This document shows, piece after piece, positions 23,164 to 35,039 of a stretch of 64,000 bases of DNA. The stretch is from NCBI GenBank assembly GCA_029582155.1, contig CM055902.1:20727049-20791048 (forward strand), read 5' to 3'. The position numbers and the translations under genes were made by a program. The notes below the pieces were generated by a model, which ran no database searches, had not been told where the DNA came from, and saw only the letters and a program-made list of their open reading frames with translations. Numbering within the stretch: position 1 is the stretch's first letter; each line of letters opens with the position of its first letter. This DNA is from Panopea generosa (taxonomy: Eukaryota > Mollusca > Bivalvia > Adapedonta > Hiatellidae).

Positions 23164-23405
23164 GGGGCCGGTTGTTCAAAGCTTGGTTAGCTTAACCGTG
23201 GGTTAAGCGAAATTTTCAAATCACAATATTTTTAGATTTACAACTTTTTAGGTTATTATTTTATTGAACATTATGAAAATATACCATATTGTTTCTAAAA
23301 ATTCATTTAATTTGACATACAATCATTAAGTATAAAAAAATATTGAAGTTACAAAATTTCACTTAACCCAGGGTTAAGCTAACCAAGCTTTGAACAACTG
23401 GGCCC
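23164..23405. mobile_element. palindromic MITE, ~242 bp
   Basis: Terminal inverted repeats of about 45 bp: 'gccggttgttcaaagcttgg' then 'ttagcttaacc' on the left; 'ggttaagctaaccaagcttt' then 'gaacaactgggccc' on the right. The centre is AT-rich. Non-coding; it would fold into a long hairpin. Target-site duplication not clear. Confidence 0.8.
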
Positions 23406-24225
23406 AGAGATTAAACTTTCGCTGTTATGGTTAACGCTCTTTTGCCTTGAACCGATACTCGCTTGACCGTTAAAACCTCGTTAGACTTTGTCTACTATCG
23501 GTATTCTCCGCAATATTTGCAAACTATGTGGCCATTTGCAACAAATGTGGCCCTGTTATCGCTGTCATTTGGCTATCATCGAGGATTTCCGGTATACATT
23601 TAACCTCAGTACGGTGTAGCGTGAGATCCTTCAGCCCCATGAAAACTGTCAGTGCGCGTGTGCATCCTCATTAGCATTTCCGGTGTGATAATCGTCAGAC
23701 AACAAAAAGAGAAAAATATTGTTAAAATAAACTTTTAATATAGTCTATCTCCGCCATTGGAACAGCTGCTCAGTTGTTTTTACCTAGCTTGTTTATTTTT
23801 CACGACTTTGCTGTTGTGTATATTTAACCCGTTGGTTATCAACGACCTTGCCATGTTGCTTTATAAATAAGTCTAATATCGATCTAAATACAGATGCTTT
23901 AAAACTTCCCTGTGTTTATTAACAGCTAGACATTGCTACCTGCAATTACTTTTTTATATATATATTCAAACTACGTTGAAGAATCGATAATCCGTGGGGC
24001 GTTTCGCACACAGTAGCGGGAAATCCCTTAAAAGTCCACAACGTGATTCATATTTGATAGAAATTAAGGCCAAGCATAGGCATTACACATACACGTGCAT
24101 GTGTAATTTGAATAATCAGACCTTGAGTGTGCAGCATGATATGGCAATACATAAGTAATCAGTCATAACGTATATACATGTTTAAAAGAGAAAGTAGGCT
24201 AAAATGAAAAAAATGAATGCAGATT
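23406..24225. other. intergenic, nothing recognised
   Basis: Contains 'ggctatcatcgaggatttccg' (about 23570), also present near 26918; otherwise featureless. Confidence 0.4.
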
Positions 24226-25990
24226 CAAAAAATCTAGCCATGAGATCTGTAAGACAATGCCTTTAATTAAATACTAGACACTATACTGAGAATATCTTCA
24301 TTAATTGGTTGGCAGTTTGAAGAAATCCAGCCGTGAGATCTGTAAGACAGGGCCTATAGTTAAATACTAGACAATATACTGAGAATATCTTCATTAATTG
24401 GTGGGCAGATTCAAGAAATCTAGCCGTGAGATCTGTAAGACAGGGCATATAGTTAAATATTAGACACTACACTGAGAATATCTTCATTTATTGATTGACA
24501 TATAGAAATCTAGCCGTGAGATCCATAAGACAAGGCCTATAGTAACATATTTGACACTACACTGAGAATATCTTCATTTATTGGTTGGCAGATTCAAGAA
24601 ATCTAGCCATGAGATCTGTAAGACAGGGCCTATAGTTACAAATTAGATACTATACTGAGAATATCATTAAATGGTTCACAGATTCAAGAAATCTAGCCGT
24701 GAGATCTGTAAGACAGGGCCTATAGTTACATATTAGACACTACACTGAGAATATCTTCATTTATTGGTTGACATATAGAAATCTAGCCGTGAGATCTGTA
24801 AGACAGGGTTTATAGTTAAATATAAGACACTATACAGGGAATATCTTCATTTACTGGTGGGCAGATTCAAGAAATCTAGCCGTGAGATCTGTAAGACAGC
24901 CTTTAGTTAAATATTACACAATATACAGAGAATATCTTCATTTATTGGTTGACATATAGAAATCTAGCCGTGAGATATGTAAGACAGGGTCTATAGTTTA
25001 ATATTAGACACTACACTGAGAATATCTTCATTTATTGGTTGACAAATAGAAATCTAGCCGTGAGATCTATAGACAAGGCCTATAGTTACATATTTGACAC
25101 TATACTGAGAATATCTTCATTGATTGGTTGGCAGATTGAAGAATCTAGCCGCGAGATCTGTAAGACAAGGCCTATAGTTATATATTAGACAATATACTGA
25201 GAATATCTTCATTTACTGGTTTGTAGATTCAAGAAATGTAGCCGTGAGATCTGTAAGACAATGCCTATAGTTAAATACTAGACAATATACATGTACTGAG
25301 AAAATCTTCATTTATTGGTGGGCAGATTAAAAAAATGTAGCTGTGAGATCTGTAAGACAGGGCCTATAATTAAATATTAGACACTACACTGAGAATATCT
25401 TCATTTATTGGTTGACATATAGAAATCTAGCCGTGAGATCCGTAAGACAAGGCCTATAGTAACATATTATATACTACACTGAGAATATCTTCATTTATTG
25501 GTTGGCAGATTCAAGAAATCTAGCTGAGATCTGTAAGACAAGGCCTATAGTTAAATACTAGACACTACACTGAGAATATATTCATTTATTGGTTGGCTGA
25601 TTCAAGAAATCTAGCCGTGAGATCTATAAGACAGGTCCTATAGTTAAATATTAGACACTGTACTAAGAATATCTTCATTTATTGGTTGACATATAGAAAT
25701 CTAGCCATGAGATCTGTTTTAGACAGGGCCTATAGTTAAATACTAGACACTATACTGAGAATATCTTCATTTATTGGTTGACATATATATAGAAATTTAG
25801 CCGTAAGATCTGTAAGACAGGGTCTATTGTTATATATTAGACACTTTACTGATAATAACTTCATTTATTGGTTGACATATAGAAATCTAGCCATGAGATC
25901 TGTAAGACAAGGCCTATAGTTACATATTATACACTATACTGAGAATAACTTCATTTATTGGTTGGCAGATTCAAGAAATCTAGCCGTGAC
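24226..25990 (+). repeat. ~92-bp satellite, about 20 units
   Basis: The unit reads 'aaatctagccgtgagatctgtaagacagggcctatagtta', then 'gacactacactgagaatatc', then 'ttcatttattggttg'. Units start near 24236, 24331, 24423, 24513, 24605, 24697, 24785, 24879, 24966 and on to 25981. Single-base variants differ between units (for example loss of the 'gcagattcaag' segment, replaced by 'acatatag'), suggesting two alternating subtypes. Confidence 0.9.
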
Positions 25991-27051
25991 TTAGTCCAGA
26001 GGGTCCTCAAAAAAGGTAAAAATTGGAAATTACAAAATTGTTTTCTGAAGAACCGGTGTCATATTTGTTCATATTTGGCTTAAAGATAAGTATTAAGTAG
26101 TTAATATTTATAGATAGGGGACTTAGAATTTTACATAAGGATACTATGAGAAAAGAGAACATTCTCATTTCTATTATTATCAGATTCACTTTATTATCAT
26201 TATTACTTTAATTTAAATGACTATATATTGTTATAAGTATCATCATCATTAGCAGTAGTAGTAGTCATAGAAGTAGTAATAGTAGTAGTAACTTATACCA
26301 ATATGTTTGAAATGCACAGCTGCCAAAAAAGGAAAATAAGTGTGTCATTTTCATTATTTTATCTCGATTATCATTTATTTTTATTATTATCATTTTCATT
26401 ATTATTTGAATTAATTTAAATCATCATTTAATTTAATATTGAATGAAGGTCTCTCTAAAGAGTCCTTTTTTTTATTTTGCGTTTCCCAAGCACGTCGGAA
26501 ATTCAAATAAAACAAAAGTTATCCATCGTCTAACTGCCTTAAAATTCATTGTATAACTCCTATATACGACAGAGTATAAAAAAGTAATAAACTATATGCA
26601 ATATTAACTAAATGTATTGAGATTAATATTATATAAAATTGTCTTACAATTCTCATGACTGACAATATTTACCAGCGCTGTGAGAATCGTAAGACAAAAC
26701 CGGATGTCTGACGAATCTCACGGTCTGAAGAATATCGCGCTACAACGGCCATGCTGCTACAGAGTGCGGCTGCTAAGGTAAAAGTGTACATGTCCATAAA
26801 GAACTTTAATGAGTTCAAACATTATCTAACAAAAAAATGTAACGAAATGAGTTTTAGTTCTAATACTTCTTCTTGATCACCTTTTATTTTGATATATAAA
26901 AAGCTCGCTGTCATTCGGCTATCATCGAGGATTTCCGTTATACATATAAGGCTAATAAAGTGCACGGGTTTAATCTTTTTTTTTAAATCTGTCTTAATAT
27001 TGCTTATTATGTCTACCTACGACGAGAAAACTAATGATGCGGTGATCTCTA
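25991..27051. other. AT-rich sequence between satellite and duplication
   Basis: Contains interrupted (AGT)n at 26250-26290 and 'gctgtgagaatcgtaagac' at 26680, a faint echo of the satellite unit. 26751-26777 is a nine-codon ATG frame ending at a donor (AAG|GTAAAAG). Confidence 0.4.
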
Positions 27052-28104
27052 TATACATTTAACGCTTCAGTAAGATCTGGCTGATAAGATACAAACGTAC
27101 TCAGCTACACCCTACCCTACTTTCACTAACTGTTACTTCAAACAACTTCTCTGAAACCGCTTGACTGATTTACACTCATTTTTTTGCAGCTTGTGAATTC
27201 GTATATTTGTTTCAGTTGCTCAGAGTAATTTTATAAAATATAGGAAAAACACAGTTTTAAACATAACATACTGTAATTTTGCTCAAGTTGTATTATGCAC
27301 ATTTTACCATATCGGTTCTTCTTTTTATTTAAGTTTGTATGTTCGGATTAATATTGATTGCATAGACACGGATTGACACATTCAGTTATGAGCATGGACA
27401 ATTTGAACAGAAAGGTACGTATCGACTAGCTTAAATACTGGTGTTTCGGTTATCAAAATTAGTTCGAAAATACATATCTTCACATACTAAGTTTGATTGA
27501 AACGTAAATACGAAGATACTGTGAAATGGAAGATTCTGTGAATGCAAAAAACCATGTTAAGAACGGTAACTAGATTTACATGAAGAAATAATAATACACT
27601 GTTTTGAATAACTTTCCAATAGGCTGGCTGTCTGTAGCACCGTTTAATGTTAGCATTCCGCTAAATATTAAAACTTGCGCTAAATGATAGAACTTGCGCT
27701 AATTGCTAAACGCTAAATCCTTAGAAGTTATTTTTAACAAGACGGTCAAAATGAAATATTAAACGGTAACTGTTCATACAAGAACATAATATAAGATTTA
27801 ATTGAACAGTGCAACCTCTATGTAATTACGGTTCATATTATATGACCTTGGTTGTTGCTGCTGATGTTGCTGTGAACAGGGTATAAATTTTTTCAAATGA
27901 CATCCACGCTGAAACCGCTTTACATTTTCACCAATCTATATTAAGCATTCTTACATAAGGCTCTCTCAAGTTTGTTCAAGTAGTGACAATGGGGTTGGAT
28001 TTGATCTCGTTCCACGGTCTTATCAAGTTTTTTTTTCTCAAAATACCAAAACTCTCCATCTGTGAAATCGCAAAGCCTGGAGCTTTGGTACTTTCATAAA
28101 ATAT
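27052..28104 (+). repeat. direct segmental duplication, copy A
   Basis: This segment recurs at 29173-30213 in the same orientation, offset about 2.12 kb at the left end, with few substitutions and short indels over its whole length. It contains a copy of the first coding exon (27388-27414) of the glycosyltransferase. Copy A ends where 'ctttcataaaatat' is followed by unrelated sequence. Confidence 0.95.
27388..27414 (+). CDS. alternative first coding exon (copy A) of glycosyltransferase
   Basis: ATGAGCATGGACAATTTG AAC AGA AAG encodes MSMDNLNRK and is followed by a consensus donor GTACGT. It ends in phase 0, as the exon at 32316 requires. A pyrimidine-rich tract ending 'tttatttaag' about 60 bp upstream could be an acceptor for a 5'UTR part. 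It differs from copy B by Asn instead of Lys at residue 7. Whether it is transcribed cannot be told. Confidence 0.5.
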
Positions 28105-28227
28105 TCCTGATTTCAAGTCCACATTTAGACTCTGGTCCTGATTTCAGACTCACATTTAGAATATAATCCAGATTTTAGACCCCCTTTCAGTTTTTAATCA
28201 TGTTTTAGATTTGGCAAAGCAACACTT

Positions 28228-28450
28228 ATGACTAAGTCTAAACTTCGTCTCTATCTCTCTTTTCCTCTTTTAAACTATCATAATATCTATCTTTCTATCT
28301 TTATTCCCTATATCTCCTTTTTAATCCATCCATCCATCCATCCATCCATCCATCCATCCATCCATCCATCCATCCATTCATCTACTCATCCATCTACTCA
28401 TCCATCCATCCATTCATCCATCCGCCACTCTCTTCATCTATCTCTCTTTT

Positions 28451-28526
<76 letters not shown>
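28228..28526 (+). repeat. (CATC)n, (CT)n and (TA)n microsatellite block
   Basis: Consecutive runs: CATC units from about 28326 to 28430, CT from about 28452 to 28496, TA from 28496 to about 28526. The 114-codon open frame across it is a repeat artefact. Confidence 0.9.
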
Positions 28527-28530
<4 letters not shown>

Positions 28531-29085
28531 CTCACTACATGTATACAAATATGGATTAAAAAATTTAAATAAATTCGAACAAATTCGTTTATCATTTATA
28601 CATTGCATAAAACATCTTCTCACATTCACATACGAAAACTTTACATTTTTCTGGCACATGGAATCTCCATTCTAAAAATAGACAGCACTTAAATACTGCT
28701 TGACGACCATCGCCATTCAGACTCTTTCTAAGATGAAGCACATTGTACAACGTGTAAACCTATATGAATCAAATGGAAATAAAAATAAAAACACATGACC
28801 CATTTAACACGACACAAAACATGTAAACCACTTCGCACTGGTTATCGCCTGACTGTCGTGTAAATGAAATAATCACCGACATTGCAAACACCAAGTTCAG
28901 TTTATAGTCCATAATTTAACTACATATTAATCTAATCATGAACACACAGTTGTGTCGTTAAACATTTCTGGAGGAAAACGAACAAAGTTATATGAGACGA
29001 GAAACACAAATAGTGAAATATATATATGACAAGTTATATAAGACGAGTATACACATATAGAAGTGAAGTAATTAGCACAGAAGAA
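28527..29085. other. spacer between duplication copies
   Basis: AT-rich; no exon or known repeat seen. Confidence 0.4.
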
Positions 29086-29087
29086 GA

Positions 29088-29118
29088 CGAATAAGAAGAA
29101 GAAGAAGACGAAGAAGAA

Positions 29119-29163
<45 letters not shown>
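29088..29163 (+). repeat. (GAA)n microsatellite
   Basis: About 24 GAA units with few interruptions (one GAC, one GAG), directly before duplication copy B. Confidence 0.9.
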
Positions 29164-29172
29164 ACCGCCCTG

Positions 29173-30213
29173 TATACATCTAACGCTTCAGTAAGATCTG
29201 GCTGATAAGGTACAAACGTACTCAGCTACACCCTAAACTACTTTCATTAACTGTTACTTCAAACAACTTCTCTGAAACCGCTTGACTGATTTACACTCAA
29301 TTTTTTGCAGCTTGTGAATTCGTATATTTGTTTCAGTTGCTCAGAGTAATTTTATAAAATACAGGAAAAACACAGTTTTAAACATAACATACTGTTTTTT
29401 TGCTCAATTTGTATTATGCACATTTTACCATATCGGTTCTTCTTTTTATTTTAGTTTGTTTGTTCGGATTAATATTGATTGCATAGACACGGATTGACAC
29501 ATTCAGTTATGAGCATGGACAATTTGAAAAGAAAGGTACGTATCGATTAGCTTAATTACTGGTGTTTCGGTTAGTCAAAATTAGTTCAAAAATAAATATT
29601 TACACATACTAAGTTTGATTGAAACGTAAATACGAAGATACTGTGAAATGGAAGATTCTGTGAATGCAAAAAACCATGTTAAGAACGGTAACTAGATTTA
29701 CATGAAGAAATAATAATGCACTGTTTTGAATAACTTTCCAATAGGCTGGCTGTCTGTAGCACCGTTCCGCTAAATATTAAAACTTGCGCTAAATGATAGA
29801 ACTTGCGCTAATTGTTAAACGCTAAATCCTTAGAAGTTATTTTTAACAAGACGGTCAAAATGAAATATTAAACGCTAAATGTTCATACAAGAACATAATA
29901 TAAGATTTAATTGAACAGTGCAACCTTTATGTAATTACGGGTCATATTATATGACCTTGGTTGTTGTTGCTGCTGATGTTGCTGTGAACAGGGTATAACT
30001 TTCTTCAAATGACATCCACGCTGAAACCGCTTTACATTTTCACCAATCTATATTAAGCATTCTTACATAAGGCTCTCTCAAGTTTGTTCAAGTAGTGACA
30101 ATGGGGTTGGATTTGATCTCGTTCCACGGTCTTATCAAGTTTTTTCTCAAAATACCAAAACTCTCCATCTGTGAAATCGCAAAGCCTGGAGCTTTGGTAC
30201 TTTCATAAAATAT
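29173..30213 (+). repeat. direct segmental duplication, copy B
   Basis: Counterpart of 27052-28104. A ~15-bp stretch near 'accgtt(taatgttagcat)tccgc' is absent here, and 'gttgttgctgctg' is one triplet longer. It holds the first coding exon nearest the main exon (29509-29535). Confidence 0.95.
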
Positions 30214-33200
30214 GACCTAATAATTTGCTCTAAGGTTTGTTCAAGCCATGGCATTATGGTTAAAATTGGCCCCACTCCGGAGACGTGTCAGTTTAACAAG
30301 GCAATTTTATTTAATTACCTCCCTTTATGAAATTAAATATATATGAATTCACTGTATCTAAATGATCCAATGGGTTTATAAATCTGTACTTTCTATAGCA
30401 TGTGAATAGTCATGAATCCTTAACTTGATCCTACTCATATAAAGCTATCAGTTCATGTATGTAAATTTGTCCATCCTGTCCAGATGTGTTGCATTCCATA
30501 GTATATAAGTCATGGTCGACACCAAATTTATTGGTTTGGCAGAGGCATTAATTTTGTATCTATGATTTGCATTGTAGTTAGGCGTACTCGCCGTAGTCTG
30601 GTCTGTACATTTTTGTCTTGGTTATTCACAAATAATTATCTCCATATATATATATATCTTTATTTCGCCTCAAACAAGAGTGCAGTGGTCAATACTATGT
30701 CACTGACTTTGCTTTTATTAGAAGAGGTGTGGAACAGTAACTTCTCATGTGGGAGACAGTAACTCCTTATGCGTGTGGGGGATAATTACTTCTCATGTCG
30801 TGGGGTGTAGTAACTTCTCGTGTGTGTGTGTGTGTGGGGGGGGGGGGGGGCAGTAACTTCTCATGTGGGAGGTGACAGTAACTTCTTAATTAAAGACTGT
30901 AACTTCTCATGTTGAGGGGGATATTAACTCATCATGTTGAGGGGGACAGTAACTGCTCATGTGGGGTACAATAACTTCACATGTGGGTGACAGTAACTTC
31001 TCATCGTCATCATTATTACTTAATATCTTATTGTAAACATCCGAGTGTTTCTGTTCGTACTTTTCAACATAAGTCTATACCCTTTTTCAACTTAAAACAG
31101 GAAGAAAGATATGTTGTACTAATGTGCACCGACACTACATAGTCACATGTAAGAACAACATGCACAATGATTTCTAGAAAGAAAAAAAAATGGAAATGCC
31201 ATTTAAGGTACAATGACATGTCCATACACAGGCTCGCATGGGCTCATTAATTCTTATGTTTCGAAAACCTGGCTGTTCTTTGAGAGTTGCACATAGTTAG
31301 AAAGTTCTGTTCTATTTTCAGTTTTACCAATGTTCAATTAAGCTCTTCCCCGTTTAAACAGTCTTAAAATGACTAAATGTGATAGTGTAATTTTACTGTT
31401 TTTAAATATTTTAACGTACTAACACATAAGCATGTTTCCAATATTAACATACACAGAATTATTAGCTTTAAAGTTATACTGGTCAAGGCTGAGTAGCTTT
31501 TGGTGGGAAAATATTGTCACCTGACAGTCTTATGCATCCCCATTGGCCAACATCTATTCTAAGTCACTCTTGGAAAGAAATTTAGTGTGTAAAGTTGTGT
31601 TATAAACTGTCTGTTTATATCTTTCATTCAATAATTTATTTAATTTGCAAGCTGCAAGTTTCACAGTAGTTATAAATTAACTGCCTTGTATGTAGTTATA
31701 AGATATTTGGACAATGTATAGTCTATTGTGCCATTTGTGAGTTATTATTTTACCGCTTGGAGGTAGTGGTCCTTGATATTTGGAATCTGGAGGATTGAAG
31801 GAAATATGTAGTGCTAGAGAGATAGAGATGAGATGATGGTGGAGTTACGATTGTGGAAGAAATTAGAATCTTTGTACCATATACATAGATGTTTGTTTCT
31901 GATATTGACCATCTAGTCAGTGGAATAAACAGTTACATAGAGAGCAGTGTTTTTATTTTACTGACAACCCTTGTTACGGGGTATGGGTAACAGCTAGCCG
32001 GGATCACCCTACAACAAATCCCCTCTCAATTTCTTTTTACTGGCAACATTCTGAAATCTTAACTTTAAACTTTGAATTGTACTTTACATTGTTAGTCATT
32101 GAAACCATGATGTTAATTACTTGGAAAAAAAATCATACAATACGTTGCTTATAATCTCTACAGTATAATATGACTTTTTCTCCTGTACGCCTTTGTAACC
32201 GACAAAGTCATGCTAGAATGGTAATAAGTGTTCGAATACAACATTACTTATTGATTTGTTCTCATATTATAATAGTGGTTTCACTTCATTAAAATGAAAC
32301 TTTTTTTCTTTTCAGTTTGTGCAATTCTTTATTACAATACTTAGTCTAGTCTTCACGTCGTTTATGCTCGCATTCTTGGTGATAAAACCCGAGAACTATA
32401 TACTCCTGCCAGTAGAACCAGCACAGATGACCAATTCTCGAGTTCTGGTAACCAACACGACTACCACTTTAACAAAGGTTCAATATTCTGAAACCTCAAG
32501 TCAGAAAGTTGAGCATCTATTCAGTTCAAATTTGATGAAGCAGATTCCTCCTGCCGACTGTATTAATAAAAACTTTCTTGTGTACAAGTGTGATTCCATG
32601 TGTGGTGGATTGGGGGACCGACAAAAGGGAATTATTACAAGTTTTTTGCTTGCAATATTAACAAACAGAACATTTATATTGGATATGAAGTACCCGTGTA
32701 ATATTGAAACTTTTCTCAAACCAAACATTTATGACTGGATCAAATGCAAAGCTCACATTACAAACTCAATAAGCAGTGAAACTATTAGAGCTATAGATAG
32801 TGGAAACAATTTACAGAAACTAGCAACTGCTACTTTTAACTCGACAAAACGGGTCCTGTATATCCGTACCAATATGCTAATGATCGACACTATCCGGAAG
32901 AATCCAAATGTGCCAAAACTTACCACGTGGTTAATGGACATGCCGAGCGAACTGGTTGTACGATTTGTACAGTATTTATTGTTCCAGCCGAAGGATCGAC
33001 TTTTATCTGACTTAGCACTACAGTTGTCACATGTAGGAGACAAGAAACTCGCATGTACTCATATACGATACGGCAAAAATCCGTCTGTTCCCCGAGACAG
33101 TGAGCTTGGAATGAACAAATCTAAGGTCAACACAATTTTTGATTTCCTTCAACAGTTCAACGATGTTCATAAATATGTTCTGTACGTTGCAACCGACAAT

Positions 33201-33494
33201 TTAGAAGTCCGCCAACAAGCAAAGAAGACATTTGTTAACCTATTGTCTACAGACGGCGTTATCCTACACATTGACAGACCACAATTGACTGGTAATCAAC
33301 TTTGTGAAGGGTTTTATTCAGCATTATTTGAACAATATCTCCTTTCTAAATGCGACATCATTGTATTAACTCCGAGCGGGTTTGGGGCAATGGCGGCTTA
33401 CTCAAGGGGACATTCGGACAACCTCTATTATTACAACAAGAATAATGACAAAGTGCATAATGCTTCATTAGCTGGTATAAAACCATCCATTTGA
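29509..33494 (+). CDS. Golgi-type fucosyltransferase-like glycosyltransferase (2 exons)
   Basis: Coding exons are 29509-29535 (MSMDNLKRK, donor GTACGT) and 32316-33494 (acceptor tttttcttttcag); both boundaries are phase 0 and the product has about 401 residues. Architecture is type II: a nine-residue basic cytosolic tail, one membrane helix (VQFFITILSLVF onward, residues about 11-34), a Thr-rich stem, then a lumenal catalytic region. The region has CGGLGDRQKGI (residue ~105), HIRYG (~255), VATDN (~292) and CEGF...SKCDIIVLTPSGFG (~345-365). The GDR-x2-GI, H-x-R-x-G and SGFG blocks match the general pattern of GT-B fucosyltransferases that use GDP-fucose; acceptor and linkage are unknown. Sequons NRT, NST, NKS and NAS fit lumenal glycosylation. 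A second first exon lies at 27388-27414. The start is chosen by splicing; the main exon has no ATG near its 5' end. Confidence 0.72.
30214..32315. other. intron between first and main glycosyltransferase exons
   Basis: Contains the 30735-31005 minisatellite. 31480-32015 looks promoter-like and poly(A)-like ('ccccattggccaac', 'ttataaac', 'ggaataaacag'), so an old solo LTR is conceivable but unproven. The intron ends in a strong pyrimidine tract. Confidence 0.5.
30735..31005 (+). repeat. degenerate ~25-35 bp minisatellite with poly-G
   Basis: 'cagtaacttctcatgtggg' recurs about ten times with variable spacing; (GT)n followed by about 17 G lies at 30818-30850. Confidence 0.8.
32316..33494 (+). 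CDS. main exon of the glycosyltransferase
   Basis: Single 1,179-nt exon carrying the membrane helix, stem and entire catalytic region, stop TGA at 33492-33494. The intron-poor layout is common for animal glycosyltransferase families that spread by retroposition or tandem duplication. The open frame begins FVQFFITIL directly at the acceptor. Confidence 0.8.
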   Translation, partial: FVQFFITILSLVFTSFMLAFLVIKPENYILLPVEPAQMTNSRVLVTNTTTTLTKVQYSETSSQKVEHLFSSNLMKQIPPADCINKNFLVYKCDSMCGGLGDRQKGIITSFLLAILTNRTFILDMKYPCNIETFLKPNIYDWIKCKAHITNSISSETIRAIDSGNNLQKLATATFNSTKRVLYIRTNMLMIDTIRKNPNVPKLTTWLMDMPSELVVRFVQYLLFQPKDRLLSDLALQLSHVGDKKLACTHIRYGKNPSVPRDSELGMNKSKVNTIFDFLQQFNDVHKYVLYVATDNLEVRQQAKKTFVNLLSTDGVILHIDRPQLTGNQLCEGFYSALFEQYLLSKCDIIVLTPSGFGAMAAYSRGHSDNLYYYNKNNDKVHNASLAGIKPSI

Positions 33495-33684
33495 GCCAAT
33501 TGGACTGCTTCGTCACGTTAAAGAAATTTGCCGAAATTGTTCGATTGTCAATTTCTGTTTTGATCTGTATATATATATATATAAAAGCTTATAGTTGAGC
33601 GTTTCTGATTAAAATGTTGACGGTTTGTATTCAAATTTTGAAATGCTTAACATCATCAAAAATCAAATCAATATCATTTTTGAC

Positions 33685-33690
33685 AATAAA
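33685..33690 (+). terminator. AATAAA polyadenylation signal
   Basis: AATAAA about 190 bp after the glycosyltransferase stop codon, the first canonical signal downstream. Confidence 0.5.
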
Positions 33691-33699
33691 ATGCAAGGG

Positions 33700-34160
33700 A
33701 TTTCATATAATTGAATGCATAAAATAATAACCTCTGGGGGTAACACGTTTGGTTAAATCGGCACAAAAGGCTCAGTGTGTAGCATGTCGAACGGTGAATC
33801 AACTTTCTAAGTCACTAATCCATAATCGGCTGCACAAGAAAATTACAAAATAACACGAAAAATGATGTTTTTTCAATTGATCCTGCGAACCCTGGGTACT
33901 GATGTTCACAAAGATTTAAATAACTTTCCTTCGAAATGTCCACAAACAATGATCATTAAATGGTGCTGTGACCACAAAATACTGCCAGTACTCTTTATTA
34001 ACTACGTCCTCAGCTGAAGCCATGACAAGTGGAACAAGCCAGTCTTGGATATTAGAAACCGACTTCCAGATGAGATACTGAAAAATATATAAAGAACAAC
34101 CGAAAACTTTGTTTTAAAGATACATACATATAGCAATTAAATGTTTTTATCCAAGCTAAT
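33700..34160. other. intergenic, nothing recognised
   Basis: No exon or repeat unit seen. Confidence 0.4.
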
Positions 34161-35035
34161 ATAACAGACCTCAAATGGAGGATTGGCCAACGCACTTCAA
34201 ATGGAAGCGATATGTCGCGCCAACATACAACAAGCACATTATGCACACAATATTTATCTTATCTCAATTATACCAGTATTTTTGCATCGGACATTTTTGC
34301 ATCATAAAACCTCAAATTGAGGATTGGCCAACGCACTTCAAATGGAAGCGTTATGTCGCGCCAACATACAACAAGCACATTATGCACACAATATTTATAT
34401 AGTCTAAAATATACCAGTATTTTTGCATCGGACATTTTTGCATTATAAAACCTCAAATGGAGGATTGGCCAACACACTGCAAATGGAAGCGATATGTCGC
34501 ACCAACATGCAACAAGCTCATTATGCACACAATATTTATCTTATCTCAAATATACAAGTATTTTTGCATCGGACATTTTTGCATTATAAAACCTCAAATG
34601 GAGGATTGGCCAACGCACTTCAAATGGAAGCGATATGTCGCGCCAACATACTACAAGATCATTATGCACGCAATATTTATCTTATCTCAATTATACCAAT
34701 ATTTTTGCATCCGACATTTTTTGCATTATAAAACCTCAAATGGAGGATTGGCCAACGCACTTCAAATGGAAGCGATATGTCGCGCCAACATACTACAAGC
34801 TCATTATGCACACAATATTTATCTTATCTTAATTATACCAATATTTTTGCATCGGACATTTTTGCATTATAAAACCTCAAATGGAGGATTGGGCAACGCA
34901 CTTCAAATGGAAGTGATATGTCGCGCCAACATACATCAAGCACATTATGCCTACAACATTTATCTCAAATGTACTAGTTGTTTTTTTTGTATCAGACATT
35001 TTGCATTATAAAAACTCAAATGGAGGATTGGAAAT
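34160..35035 (+). repeat. ~142-bp tandem array, about 7 units
   Basis: Unit: 'cctcaaatggaggattggcc', 'aacgcacttcaaatggaagc', 'gatatgtcgcgccaacat', 'ttttgcatcggacat'. The key phrase recurs near 34177, 34319, 34457, 34601, 34741, 34881 and 35022. Unit length is not a multiple of three; the overlapping open frames on both strands (up to 184 codons) repeat the same peptide and are artefacts. Confidence 0.9.
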
Positions 35036-35039
35036 CATG

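Noticed and set aside
24226-25990. CRISPR-like regular repeats
   Set aside because: Whole 92-bp units repeat without unique spacers, in a eukaryotic context.
28228-28572. 114-codon ORF rich in Ser/His/Pro/Ile
   Set aside because: Translation of CATC, CT and TA microsatellites.
31480-32015. Solo LTR
   Set aside because: TATA-, CCAAT- and AATAAA-like motifs are present, but no TG...CA ends with a target duplication could be fixed.
34160-35035. Overlapping ORFs of up to 184 codons on both strands
   Set aside because: They repeat one peptide per 142-bp unit in shifting frames; a tandem-repeat artefact.
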